Of a stretch of 64,000 nucleotides of DNA, positions 34,092-48,511 are shown piece by piece. The stretch comes from Coprinopsis marcescibilis (lineage: Eukaryota; Basidiomycota; Agaricomycetes; Agaricales; Psathyrellaceae). Location: NCBI GenBank assembly GCA_004369085.1, contig ML210213.1, positions 10,539 to 74,538 on the forward strand, in the 5' to 3' direction. The number at the start of each line of letters is the position of its first letter. Within the stretch, counting starts at the first letter, position 1. The notes beneath the pieces are model-generated. The model had not been told where the DNA came from. It searched no databases and worked only from the letters and a program-made list of their open reading frames with translations. The position numbers and the translations under genes were made by a program.

Positions 34092-34760
34092 ATGACCACT
34101 ATTCTTGCTCGTCGGAACGCACAAGACCTGCACAGTACTGCTGGTATCGACTTGGACCACTATCACAGAAAAATGAATAAAAAGTCCAAAGTCGTCCCTT
34201 CGGCTTACAGAGATCTAGCAAGGATCCACACACTTTTCTTCCACGATGTGGGTAGCAGTCTCACTGAACCCAGCCTCGGGGTCTCCATGTCGCGATGCTC
34301 GTATAAAGGAGAGGGCGTCGAATTCCGGCACTCGTGTGTAAACAACTTGCTCCCCCCGCATTTGCAGAGTCACGGAAACAGTTCACACTTCCGAATCTGT
34401 GTAAGCTATCCTTCCTCTTTTTAAATTTAAAAGCAGCACACCAATGAACCGTCTAGTGGCCCGGATATGAGAGTGTGCATTACACGGGAGTCATTAAGCT
34501 CGCCAGTACCATGGGAGACTTGGCGAGCCAGATAGCCTTGACATTCAGCCAATTCATCGACAGGGTGCGCCAATTAGCTTGGGTTTTCTCTTATCGTTGT
34601 ACTGAGACTTTCACAGCATTATAAGGATTTCCATGAGGAGGAAGGCGTCACTGGTATCCTACTTGGACCTTCTGGCGTGCAATTCGGGGACGTGCGTCTC
34701 TGCAGCATCTTTTATGATGGATTATTCTGGAATATGGAGGCTGAATACGTTCATGATTGA
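34092..34760 (+). CDS. Hypothetical protein, 186 residues
   Basis: Three exons join in frame: 34092-34400 (103 codons), 34457-34564 (36 codons) and 34617-34760 (47 codons plus TGA). Introns of 56 and 52 bp have GT-AG ends and phase 0. A TATA box lies 72 bp upstream. The N-terminal half is basic and poorly conserved in style (MTTILARRNAQDLHSTAG). The C-terminal part looks folded: WPGYESVHYTGVIKLAS, TMGDLASQIALTFSQFIDRH and DFHEEEGVTGILLGPSG, ending FWNMEAEYVHD. I do not recognise a family. It converges on the alpha-glucosidase gene, whose stop is 93 bp away. Confidence 0.55.
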
Positions 34761-34853
34761 ACTGAGCGCTGATATATTTTTATTATTTTGTACGATGGTG
34801 CTTTGCTTTGCTTTCAGCTTTTTATTTGACCCATTAAATTAACCCTCCATCTA

Positions 34854-39301
<4,448 letters not shown>

Positions 39302-40033
39302 ATGACCAGCTTCTTCCACCGGCTTGCTGGTTCGGGAACCGTCTCTCCCTCCTTTGACTCGCCACCGACTTCAGGCCGCGGATTGCAGCGACTTCAACGC
39401 AAAATCAAAGCCTTACGCCCCGCAGAGAAGCCATACATTCGTCGTGTCGGCTCACCTCGCCCCCTACCCAATTCATATTGGGCCACCCCGCTGCTCGTAG
39501 CATGCGAATACCCCTGGACGCCCAAAGACCCCAACAATCCCAAGCTTGACGATCTTCTACGAGTTGGCGTGCGGACGTTCATCGATCTCACAGAAGACGG
39601 TGAATTACTACCATACGAAGATATCCTTTGTAAACGAGCTGGTTTGCTTGGGATAGACCCTTCGACAATTGAATACCACCGTTTCCCAATCCGCGACCGC
39701 TCTCTGCCAAACTCCATTGACTTCATGGATCAGGTATTTATTACCTTGCGATTGAATGAGCAGAGAGGCCGCGTCAGTGCTATTCATTGTCGGGGAGGTA
39801 TCGGGAGAACTGGGGTGGTTGTTGGGTGCTGGCTTGTGGAGAGTGGTGCCGCTTGCTCCGGGGAAGAGGCTCTGCGAATCATCGACGCTGAGTGGCGAAG
39901 CGTAGAGAAATGCAACCGTTATCCTCACAGCCCTGAAACTGGTCCCCAGTTCGATTTTGTCTTCAATTTCGAGCGTAGGAGCCCGATCCCTAAACTCTCA
40001 GCGAACAGAGCGGAGGTCGTGTGCCGAGCTTGA
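39302..40033 (+). CDS. Dual-specificity protein phosphatase (DSP-like)
   Basis: A single-exon frame of 243 residues from ATG 39302 (MTSFFHRLAGSGTVSPSF). A TATA box lies 143 bp upstream, so the open frame further upstream is probably leader. The catalytic loop AIHCRGGIGRTGVVVGCWLV has the Cys-x5-Arg signature of cysteine phosphatases. Upstream, VRTFIDLTEDGELLPYED and PIRDRSLPNSIDFMDQV supply the expected general-acid loop (Asp in PIRDRS). WPA-like substrate loops are absent. Substrate is unknown. Related proteins in bacteria and fungi act on Ser/Thr/Tyr phosphates or nucleotide-derived phosphates. Confidence 0.85.
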   Translation: MTSFFHRLAGSGTVSPSFDSPPTSGRGLQRLQRKIKALRPAEKPYIRRVGSPRPLPNSYWATPLLVACEYPWTPKDPNNPKLDDLLRVGVRTFIDLTEDGELLPYEDILCKRAGLLGIDPSTIEYHRFPIRDRSLPNSIDFMDQVFITLRLNEQRGRVSAIHCRGGIGRTGVVVGCWLVESGAACSGEEALRIIDAEWRSVEKCNRYPHSPETGPQFDFVFNFERRSPIPKLSANRAEVVCRA

Positions 40034-42619
40034 TGCCTTTCGCCATCAGGTATGATGTATATCCGCTTTCCCCGTTGTCGACATTATAGTAACGCAACCT
40101 ACCCACCTCTAGACCATCTCATTCCCATTGCATTCAAGTCTCAGCTAGACTGCGGGTATCTACTAGATGAATGAGCCCAAAACTCTACATTTCCACCACA
40201 CTGCATTTACGACCTTTCATGCCCCTGCATTTTCCTCAATCACATTGGACTGTACTAGCTCCACGTTTTTCTTTGCGCATCTTGGTACAGCCCACATTCA
40301 CGTACTATCTCATTCACAATTTTTGTAAACACTCGTAAATCCTAGGCTAGGGCTGATTAATGAATGTCATTTCTCAGTTCACAGATCCTGCTAGACGTCC
40401 TCGCCATGCCTCCCGTAGAACCTTCCGGTGACGTTCTACGTAGCCATTGTACATCCGACCAGGCCGGCGGTCATACCAGGGTTTTAACAGCACCTTGATT
40501 TGCAACGAGGTTGGCAACGTTATCATTGGAGCCTCGCACGAAAAGCTCGTACTGAAGGTGAAGGACACACGATTGGCGACCAGATTGTTGCGATAGCAGG
40601 CCTCTTGACTCCCATGGACCGTCAGGTAACTAGCATTCCTCATGTCTACCGCCTTTTTGATACGAGGTGAGCTCAGGGCTCACTCAAGGACTTTTTCATC
40701 GACTAACACTAGGGTTAAGGGCTTTTCAGCGGGTCAGTTGGCCTCGACCTCGCACAGATACCTGTGAAAGTGTCTGATGGTGTGCAATAATGGGTCTGCG
40801 GTGGTCCAAATCGCAAAGCAACGGAACTGGATTGGTTGGGAGTTAGCGCCAAGACACCCAAGGACAAAGGGCTTCGGGAGGATCTCCGCATGCCCCTATT
40901 GGGCATGTGGCTGTGCTTTTAATAGAATTTGACGCGAGACGCGCTCTTCAATTAGCGCCCAATCTGCTCAACCAGAGTGACTAAGAGGCGACTGAGATAC
41001 AAGAGTAGCATTGTCCTACCAAATACTGCTCGGCGAAGGTACTGAGTCCAGTACTTCGGCGAAATGTGTCCTGTAAGGGTCTTATGTGACGTGGATGAGT
41101 CAAGAGCATTTCATTCGGAATGTGACTCACGAACTGGCATTGTGATCATTCCCTTCAGCTTCATAACCACTCATAACCACTCACAGCAGATCACTTTTGA
41201 TCCTCCTTCGTACAAACAGAATGATAAAAAGCATGAGCTTACACTCAAGGGTGCGGGTCAGGATAGCGGTGCTGCCCGAAAGCTCTGTCGCCTTGGTAGC
41301 CTTTCTGGGAATACCAAGGATAGACCATTAACGGGAATACGCGAGGGCTCCTTGAGCCAGTGCAACTGGTTAAAGCTTATCATGAAAACCAACTCTCACA
41401 CATTGGGCTCCTATCTCGAAATGTATCATTCTCAAGAGCCACCGTTCTCACAGCAGGGTGGAGTACTGCGGCATGCGGCCTGCAAGCCAAATTATCTCCC
41501 ATTTATGGAAATCTCCTCTTCTGGGGTAGGTTTCGCAACCCGGACAGATTCCGAGAGCTAGAGTCGTTGAGCACTTCTTTAAGTGCTGACGAGGACCCTG
41601 TGAGACTGACCCACATACATAGACATACACCTGGATTCCCTAGTAAGCTCACAAAACCTTGTCAGTCAATTAGATCATTCTTATCCTTGCCAGTAATCAG
41701 CTGGAGATTACTGGCTCAAAAAACAGGCTCTCCGGTTAGCCAGCTTCGCCGAATGCCCTAGTGTATGCCAAATATACCATGGTTAGAACTTAGAGAGCAT
41801 CTTTCTTCAACTCGGGTACATGCAGTATTCAACAGCTTTAGACCCTCGGGCCTCGGTATGCCGTCGGACTCTAATCACCTGTCAGGTATTGTTGAGAATG
41901 AACAATGTTAACACACCCCGGACTAGATCCCGGACGGTTCTTTTGTCAGGTGGAAGGAGCTCATCCAACTCATACTTCTCAGCTGTGCATCTCTTAAATG
42001 GTGATAGAAGAACATATATCAATCATATTGGCTCCATAGAGGTACCCATGTAAAGGATGTAACTACGAAGGAAAGGGCAAGTCTATGTGCTTCCATAAAG
42101 TAGGAGCTTCTATCTCCACCAGCAGCCCGATATATATAACCTTACAAGTCGCAGTCCCTTAGAAACGCAGGATGTGTTCCGGATGTGTGCGATGATTTGC
42201 AATGATGAGTACCACAACAGACGGCTATCCTTACAGCTATCTGTAGACAGTACTTGTGCACATTAGACAGTCGAGGTAGGTTCTCCATAAACGCCACACT
42301 TGTACCCTACCTCACGAGGGTAATGGAGGTAGAGTGTAGCTTGGCAGACACTGTTATACACTGATAGCTGGTTCACCTTGAGTGAAACACATCTACAATA
42401 CAATGTTTATCAATTCCGTCCTTGAACTCATTGATACCCATATGATGCAAGTACCCGAGTACTCCCCGGGGTCTGGGAGTTTAAAGCGATCACCGAAGAC
42501 AGTACGACTCGTATAAGAGTTGCGACCTTGGGTATCCAGCCTATTCCAGCCCTTTCAACGCCAATTCTCTTGTACACTTGTCACACCAAGCCCTGTGCCT
42601 CTCCTATTTATATATCCCA
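40034..42619. other. Gene-poor region upstream of the pheromone-like genes
   Basis: About 2.6 kb without a convincing gene. An 89-codon minus-strand frame at 40374-40643 ends WRGRLAGSVN and is protein-like near its C-terminus. It has no recognised family and could be antisense to the phosphatase 3' region. The 41-42.5 kb stretch contains only short frames full of stop codons. Confidence 0.45.
42512..42518 (+). promoter_or_regulatory. TATA box of pheromone precursor gene 1
   Basis: TATAAGA lies 108 bp upstream of the ATG at 42620. A second TA-rich element (TATTTATATATCCC, 42605-42618) directly abuts the ATG and is probably leader. Confidence 0.45.
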
Positions 42620-42712
42620 ATGGATGCATTCGTCGAGCTCGTGCAAGACTCAACTCGTCACTTTCCTATCCCTATTGCCGCTGCGGTACCACCGCCATGC
42701 ATCATAGGTTGA
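42620..42712 (+). CDS. Putative lipopeptide mating pheromone precursor (CIIG CaaX box)
   Basis: An intronless frame of 30 residues starting MDAFVELV and ending PPPCIIG followed by TGA. The Met-Asp-Ala-Phe start is common in basidiomycete pheromone precursors. The terminal Cys-Ile-Ile-Gly fits a CaaX box for farnesylation, removal of the last three residues and carboxyl methylation. Between them lie DSTRHFPIP and a run of Ala/Val/Pro, so the mature peptide would end in ...VPPPC. At 30 residues it is short for the family, whose precursors usually have 35-70. It lies 1.2 kb upstream of a second gene of the same type on the same strand. Such genes are routinely missed by gene finders. A chance frame is the main alternative. 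Confidence 0.55.
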   Translation: MDAFVELVQDSTRHFPIPIAAAVPPPCIIG

Positions 42713-43937
42713 TGTCGACGTCAGAACCGGTGCGTACTAGACAGCACAATAAGTAACGGCTCTTCTTAAACTTCTAATAGGAGTTTCTGGCAAATTCTGC
42801 CCCGAAACCCGAAACATGGCTCGAAATCGACGGGTTGGATCTGTGGTTTGAATTCTGAGAAGCAGATGCTTCAGTATCTTCCGGTTTTAGGAGCTGCCTC
42901 TAGTATGGACAATGGTGCTCGAGTGACTTGTAGCCGCGACAAAGTGTTTGTGTTTACGAAGCTGTAGACTGTATTTGTGCGCTTTTGGTTTAATATATGT
43001 TCAGTAATCAAAGTCTCCGAACCACAGCGATAGGGAGCAGCTATCACATTCTAAGTTTGAAGATTCTGTGCGGGTGAACAGAGGATCCGCCGTTCAATCA
43101 TGGACCTGCTTATCAGCATGGCTGTGTTTAGCCGAACTAGTAAGCGCACAATTAGCGCCCAGTGCTTGATGTGAGTTTGCAAGTGCACAGCTTTGTGTCT
43201 AGTTGAAGGTGAGCAAAATTTACCCCTCGGCTTACAGATACCACAGCAGCATGGGCGAGGAACCACTTGAGCGAGCAAAACAGAGAAAACATGAACAGAA
43301 AGATGAATGATCGGTGATGCCATTGCGCCATCCCCAGTCGACGTTTCCAGATAGAGAAGGAAGCCCAATACAGGTGACATCCTTCCTAGACCAAGTGCAA
43401 TAGTCATGTTCGTGTCTGTGCTTCTTATCTGCCTATTGTCAGACCCACCTTTCAATTGGCATGCCACGATTAACGCCAAGCCCAATGGAAGAAGGGTGCT
43501 CAGCTTTGCGCCTCGCGACGGATGTTTAGCGAAGAGCCGAGCTGAGTCAATGGATTATGATTAATTCACTCAAAATATATTACGTAGCTTTATGCCCTCG
43601 GTGAAGCGCGCTTGTTCACAGGTTAGAGGCGTGGTGTAACTTTGTTCTCGTTTGCTACGATGCAGGTAGCCTTTGAATAAACCGAGGTCATGCAACGTTC
43701 AGTATCGCTCTCCGCTGATGATATCGGGGAGATCATGGATCTAATGCTTGATCCGCGTCCTTTTCAAGACTCAAAGGTCTTCATGCGAGCTCGGAGCCTT
43801 TCAGGCGCTGACATCCCGGGAGATTTCCGAGCCTACTGAAGGTATAAAAGCAGGTATATCGTCGAGTAGGATTCTGTACCAGCCCCACAACACACACGAA
43901 CGACCAGGCTTCTTCCCCACCTCTCGTACTCTGACCA
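42713..43937. other. Spacer between the two pheromone-like genes
   Basis: No supported gene. A 144-codon minus-strand frame (43051-43485) has hydrophobic stretches (VLGFLLYLETS, HVFSVLLAQVV) but also Cys-rich and stop-flanked segments. It lacks residues I would expect of a STE3 receptor. Confidence 0.45.
43843..43849 (+). promoter_or_regulatory. TATA box of pheromone precursor gene 2
   Basis: A perfect TATAAAA 95 bp upstream of the ATG at 43938, at a similar distance to the element upstream of the first pheromone-like gene. It supports a short, intronless, strongly expressed transcript. Confidence 0.6.
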
Positions 43938-44081
43938 ATGGATATCTTCACTCCTCTCACTGTCAATGAAAACAATGTCGAGGCAGCCACTACTACTACT
44001 TCGAAAGGGGCTCCAGCTGTCCCTGCAAACGAGCACACCATCGCCATGGTGCCTCCGCCTGTGTCTTGCACGATTGCTTAA
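43938..44081 (+). CDS. Putative lipopeptide mating pheromone precursor (CTIA CaaX box)
   Basis: An intronless frame of 47 residues starting MDIFTPLTV and ending MVPPPVSCTIA followed by TAA. Cys-Thr-Ile-Ala is a good CaaX farnesylation box. The length and polar, low-complexity pro-region (ENNVEAATTTTSKG) are typical of basidiomycete precursors. The charged pair in PANEHTIAM sits about 11 residues before the Cys, where N-terminal processing usually cuts, giving a mature peptide of roughly HTIAMVPPPVSC or shorter. The PPP shortly before the Cys is shared with the gene at 42620. A strong TATA box lies 95 bp upstream. No receptor gene (STE3) was found in the window. Confidence 0.65.
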   Translation: MDIFTPLTVNENNVEAATTTTSKGAPAVPANEHTIAMVPPPVSCTIA

Positions 44082-44828
44082 TTGCTTCACAAGACTATTC
44101 AATGCAATGCTCATTAATATGCCTCCCTCAATGATTTTCGTACGTCCCTCTGTTATTGGTTGAAAAACTGGACTATGTGCTTATCCCGCGGTATATTTAA
44201 CATAGACGGCTTTATGAACACGAACAAGCTTGAACTGTAGAACTTTTGTTAGAAAGAACTACTGTGCGCATCAGCAAAAGCCAAGGCGCGTGTGAGGCAT
44301 GGCGCGGATGTGGGGAGGCTGGCGCGTGTGGGCACACTTTGCTACACGCGCCATCAGGCGAATGAAGAGACGTCACTATACTCGAAATAACTGTAGTATA
44401 GAGGAGTGACAATTCTCTTTGGACTCTACCACCATCCTCTTTTAGAACGAGCTGCAGATAACCATCTATTCCAGTTATTCTCTCCGATCCCAACAAAGAC
44501 CAAAAACTAAGAACTGAAAGGGTAGTAAAGGCTTATTTTCATTTGGGATTATATGTGTATGGACTGGGAAGTTGAGCTTGAAGGCTCAGTGCGACACCAA
44601 GCACAGGCTGAGGCTGCTTACCCTTTTGATCCTGTCAATGCTGGAAGAATTGTGGAAGAAAACTTTACTTGTCACGGCAGGGTTCGAACCCGCGATCATT
44701 TGAATTACATAGCCATCATCTACTTCGATCTCCGCTTCAAAATGACACATTCCGGTTGAATGCGAATTGTAACCGTTCCTTGTTTCTGTCCTTCAAGGCG
44801 TGCAGCTTTGAAATTCAGCTTTGGTACT
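44082..44828. other. Intergenic region
   Basis: 3' flank of the second pheromone-like gene and promoter of the RS-rich gene. GGGTTCGAACCC (about 44681-44692) resembles a tRNA T-arm or B box, but a full tRNA does not fold (see rejected items). Confidence 0.5.
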
Positions 44829-46233
44829 ATGTACAGCGATCGGATTCTTGACAAAGGGCTTAACGACAAGCCTGGTGAGTACAGTCAATGCCTAACCCGA
44901 CAGTTTGCGTACTCACTTACCTCCCTGATCATACCCATGCCAACTGCGGAAAACATGCAACGACTCGTGTTCTTTGGTGTCTCTAATCGGACAACTATGA
45001 CGCTCTGATGTTATGACTGGGACTCTTAACAATCCAGGTCATGAGAAGCATGGTAAGGAGCGAAGAGAACGATGGGAGGATGGAGAGAGGGAGCGTGACA
45101 ATCGCTCAGACTCCACTCGTGATTCTGCCCCAAAGTCCCGCTGGGACGATAGGAGACCAAGGACAGACTACGTGAGTCCTCTAGCTCGTTATGACCGTGC
45201 AAAATGCCCTGACGCAATCCAAACAGACGAGAGAACCCGATTTTAGACGGGAAAGCCTCCATTTTCCAAAAGATTCCAGAAATACGGACCATCATCATCT
45301 AATTCGTGGAAAAGGATCAGCAAGCGACGATTTAAACTCTGGAACACACTATAGAAACTCCGTACGTTATCCTGACCTTCACGAACGCCATCCGCCTAAC
45401 CTGTGAAGTACACGTATTGCATATGTCGCCAACGTTGCTCGCCCGCTGCTTAGGATTCGTCGAAGGAGCCCGAACGGACAAATGGTTATTCCTCTCGTCA
45501 CCGTGACAGGGATGGCCACAAGGGTCACGAAGACGACAACCGTAGGCTGGATCGGCATTCTAGACACGCAGGTTCTAAAGCCGACAGTCCCGAACGCTCC
45601 CGCCAACGTTCGAGACACCACAACCATAGAGGAGAACACGAAGACGCAGACGATCATGCACATCGTAAAGAACGGGGGACGTACAGAGATGGCGTTGATC
45701 GGGTTGACAAGGACAAGCCCACCGGGGAGCATTCTCCAGAACGAGGAAGAACGTCCACCCGGCGTTCACCATCCTCTCCAAGCCGTACCACCTCTTCCTC
45801 TTCTTCTCGGGCCTCAAGCAGCCGCGAACGTCAGCACTCTTCAATCAAGCGCCGACCTCGTCACAGGTCGAGGTCCCACTCCCCTCGAAGCAGGAGCCGT
45901 GACAGATCCTCCAAGAAGGACAAGCACCGAAGCACGAGCAAGGACGGGAGAAAGTCCAAGAAGCGGGATCGCTCAGACTCTCGTGACCGGGACCGCAAGA
46001 GGAGGAGGAAGAGGGAGAGTAAACGAGACAGGGAGTCGGACAGGGAAGAAAGGAGAAGCGTGTTGACCGGCAAAAAGGTTCGGATCCGGTTACGTGGGAG
46101 GTTATCGTTGTCCAATACTAACCTCCTATCTTGTTTACAGATCAAGCTCAAGGTCAAGAAAGATCGTGGAGACCATGAACGCGATGCGAACAGGCAGGAT
46201 CTCCTGCAGTTCTTGAACTCTACGTTTGAGTGA
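44829..46233 (+). CDS. Arg/Ser-rich (RS-like) nuclear protein
   Basis: I infer five exons. A short exon from ATG 44829 (MYSDRILDKGLNDKP) joins GHEKHGKERRERWEDGERER after a 5' intron ending at about 45040. The intron then ends in frame, giving SRWDDRRPRTDY, TREPDFRRESLHF and DSSKEPERTNGYSSRHRDRD. A long basic region follows with many RS, SR, RD and KK dipeptides (RSRSHSPRSRSRDRSSKKDK, SDSRDRDRKRRRKRESKRDR). The last exon gives IKLKVKKDRGDHERDANRQD followed by LLQFLNSTFE and stop at 46231-46233. RS-like sequence suggests a role in pre-mRNA splicing or nuclear speckles, which is inference from composition. No RRM domain is visible. If the 5' exon is wrong, the start would be ATG 45015. Confidence 0.65.
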
Positions 46234-46425
46234 TGCTCAAGCGTGAAACGCATGCTCTCTGTTGGATTGCTGGTTATGCATAAAAGTACAGGCTACTAGG
46301 TGGGGGTGGGTGTGTCGTGTTCGTAGAGTATTATTCTAGTTGGTGCTTTGCTTGTTCTGTCGAAGTTTGAATACCATTTGGATTCATGCTGTTTCTTGCA
46401 AGTGTATATTATGTGGATAGGCATC

Positions 46426-48511
46426 TCACAATCCATAATCTTCGATGAGGTCCCGGATGCCCTCTCTGGTGCTTGCAACCCGTGGTTCCAGTATGACTTT
46501 GAAAGGAAGAGGGTGTGTGTTGGCAGACTCTGTAAAGGCGAGTTCGTCAATGGGTGATTTCGGGTCAGCTTTGATGTTGAAAGCCCAGTGGACGAGGGCG
46601 GTGTTGATGAAGACGGATCTAAGGATTCCGAAGAGGTCAGACCGTACTCGCTTGAAGAACCGGAGCTACACATACGCAGCGGCAATATGCTGACCAGGAC
46701 AAATTCTATGGGGCGAGATATTTCGGATTAAATGAGGTAGGGGAGGACGAGCGGATAAATTGCACGTACCGGCGACCAAAGCCGAATGGGTAGGATTTCA
46801 TGTCCTCCTTGAGCTTTCCGTCAGCGGTTAGCCAGCGTTGAGGGTTAAAACGTTCTGGATCCGGGAAGTATTCTGGGTCCCGTCCAATCGCCCTGTAAGA
46901 ACATGATCAGGATGAGGTGTACATGATTCAATCGATGCACTCACCAGATGTTACCGATAACAGCCGTCCCTTTTGGAATTACATAGTTTTGCTGATGAGC
47001 ACATGGTGTTAATTGGAGTAACGTCCAAAGCTTGGGGCTACGGAACTTACCCAGACGATGTCTTTTGTAGCTTTATGAGCGAATCCTGTGCGTCAATGGA
47101 AACCTCCAATCAGCATCAATCCGAAGAATCCGTGATTATTCTTACCTCCAGCGCTCACAGGCCTCCACCTGAGTGTCTCCAGAACGAAGGCCATGGTTTG
47201 AGGAAGCATATGCTGATCCGAAAACGTCGGTGCTTTGCCTTTCCCAATCACCTGGTCGAGTTCTTCATGCACACGCCGCTGAGCCTCTGGATAGCATGCA
47301 GCAGCGAGGATTCCAATGCTGATCGCAGAAGCCGTCGTATCAGATCCAGCACCAAACATGCTCCCGGCAAGGTAAGCTGTTTCGTCGTCCGAGAGCTCGA
47401 GTTCTGCCTGTCGTTCCAGAAGGTACTTTCCAAACGATTGCGGAACCTCTTCTCCTCCATCCTATTCCGATGCCCGCTGTTAAGGAGGCTAGCGAGACAG
47501 AAAAGAGAATGTGGCGGCTTACTATTGCTTTCTTTACTTCGTTCAGTTGCCGTTTAAAGAGGGCTAGTTCTTCTGCATGACCGTCTTTGAGTTCTTTGAG
47601 GTAGCCAGGGACGTAGCTGCGTGCGAGTTGTGGGCAAGCGTGGGTTTTGCAGGGAGTAATGCTTACCGCAAGAATGGGTAGACATCCACACGCCAAACAC
47701 CTGGTCGAAGCGTGTTTCCGAGACGTGTTAGACAACGATTAACTGCCTGAACATCAGGATCGTGATATGATTTGGGGTGTCTTCCATATGCAAGTGCCAT
47801 GACCACCGATGCCGAGTATCTGAGAAACAACCATCAACATGAATCTTCGTTACATGTTGAATGTATCACCTCTTTGCATGGTCCTGGTGTTGTTCTGGAT
47901 CTTCTATGAGGTCGATGATATGCTGACGTGCTTTGCTCATGAGAACTGGCGAGTAGGATGCGACGATCTTTGGCTGCAAGTGTGCGTGAAGCGCTCTGAT
48001 AATGCGGTTAGAAGACGACAGACAGTACTCCAAAATACATCATCCGCACCTTCTCATCTTCTTGAACCGCTCGCCGGCCGGTGTGAGTAGCACTCGCATG
48101 CCTCCCGAAAGTGTTTCTCCAGCAGAGATGGACAAAGGCCGGTCCACGAGCGCGGCACCCTCCTTTTCCATAATTTCCACCGCCGCTTGCATCCGTCCAA
48201 TCACGACGACGGTCTGGAAGCCTTGACGAAGTGCGAAGACCGGCCCATACTGCTTCGTCCATTCTTCGAATTTGCGATAGGCACTTGAAGATACCGTTCT
48301 GTAAGACTGCAGTCTGTCTACATAACGGGGGCTCCACTCACAAGGCTGTAGGTATCGCGTTGCCAAGAATCGGGTGTCCTGGTGGGCCAGGGGGGAGCAG
48401 AGATTTAAGTGACCTGCTGCGATATTTGTGAATCAGGCCAACGAGGGCGAGACACAGAGCGACAGCAGCGATTGTCGAATGTTTAGCGAGCAGTGGCCAG
48501 AGGGTATCCAT
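46426..48511 (-). CDS. Cytochrome P450 monooxygenase (class II, microsomal)
   Basis: The start at ATG 48511 gives a membrane anchor (STIAAVALCLALVGLIHKY) and a proline hinge (LPPGPPGHPILGN). Then WTKQYGPVFALRQG, VVVIGRMQAAVEIMEKEGAA and DRPLSISAGETLSGG. Later come I-helix GAGSDTTASAISIGIL, the ExxR motif in FVLETLRWRP, and YFPDPERFNPQRWLTADGKL. The heme loop FGFGRRICPGQHIAAAYV is formed across an intron whose acceptor lies only a few codons before the Cys ligand. The commoner Arg after CPG is Gln here. A final intron joins SVFINTALVHWAFNIKADP, and the protein ends REGIRDLIEDYGL with stop TGA at 46426-46428. The frame and motifs look intact. Substrate is unknown. Basidiomycete relatives often oxidise xenobiotics or secondary metabolites. 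Confidence 0.88.

Noticed and set aside
41064..41561. 165-codon plus-strand frame in the gene-poor region
   Set aside because: No recognisable domain, no promoter element and no splice partners. The composition looks random.
43051..43485. Remnant of a STE3 pheromone receptor
   Set aside because: Only two short hydrophobic stretches are present. The expected STE3 helices and loop residues are missing in all three minus-strand frames.
44212..44496. Minus-strand frame ending in C-S-C-S, considered as a third CaaX peptide
   Set aside because: The last residues are not aliphatic as in a CaaX box, the frame is 94 codons long without pheromone-like start residues, and no TATA box is seen.
44670..44765. 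Possible tRNA gene on the minus strand (T-arm GCGGGTTCGAACCCTGC and a partly matching acceptor stem)
   Set aside because: The T-arm fits, but there is no credible D-arm/A box or anticodon arm in the preceding 60 nt, and the acceptor stem has a mismatch. At most a tRNA-derived remnant.
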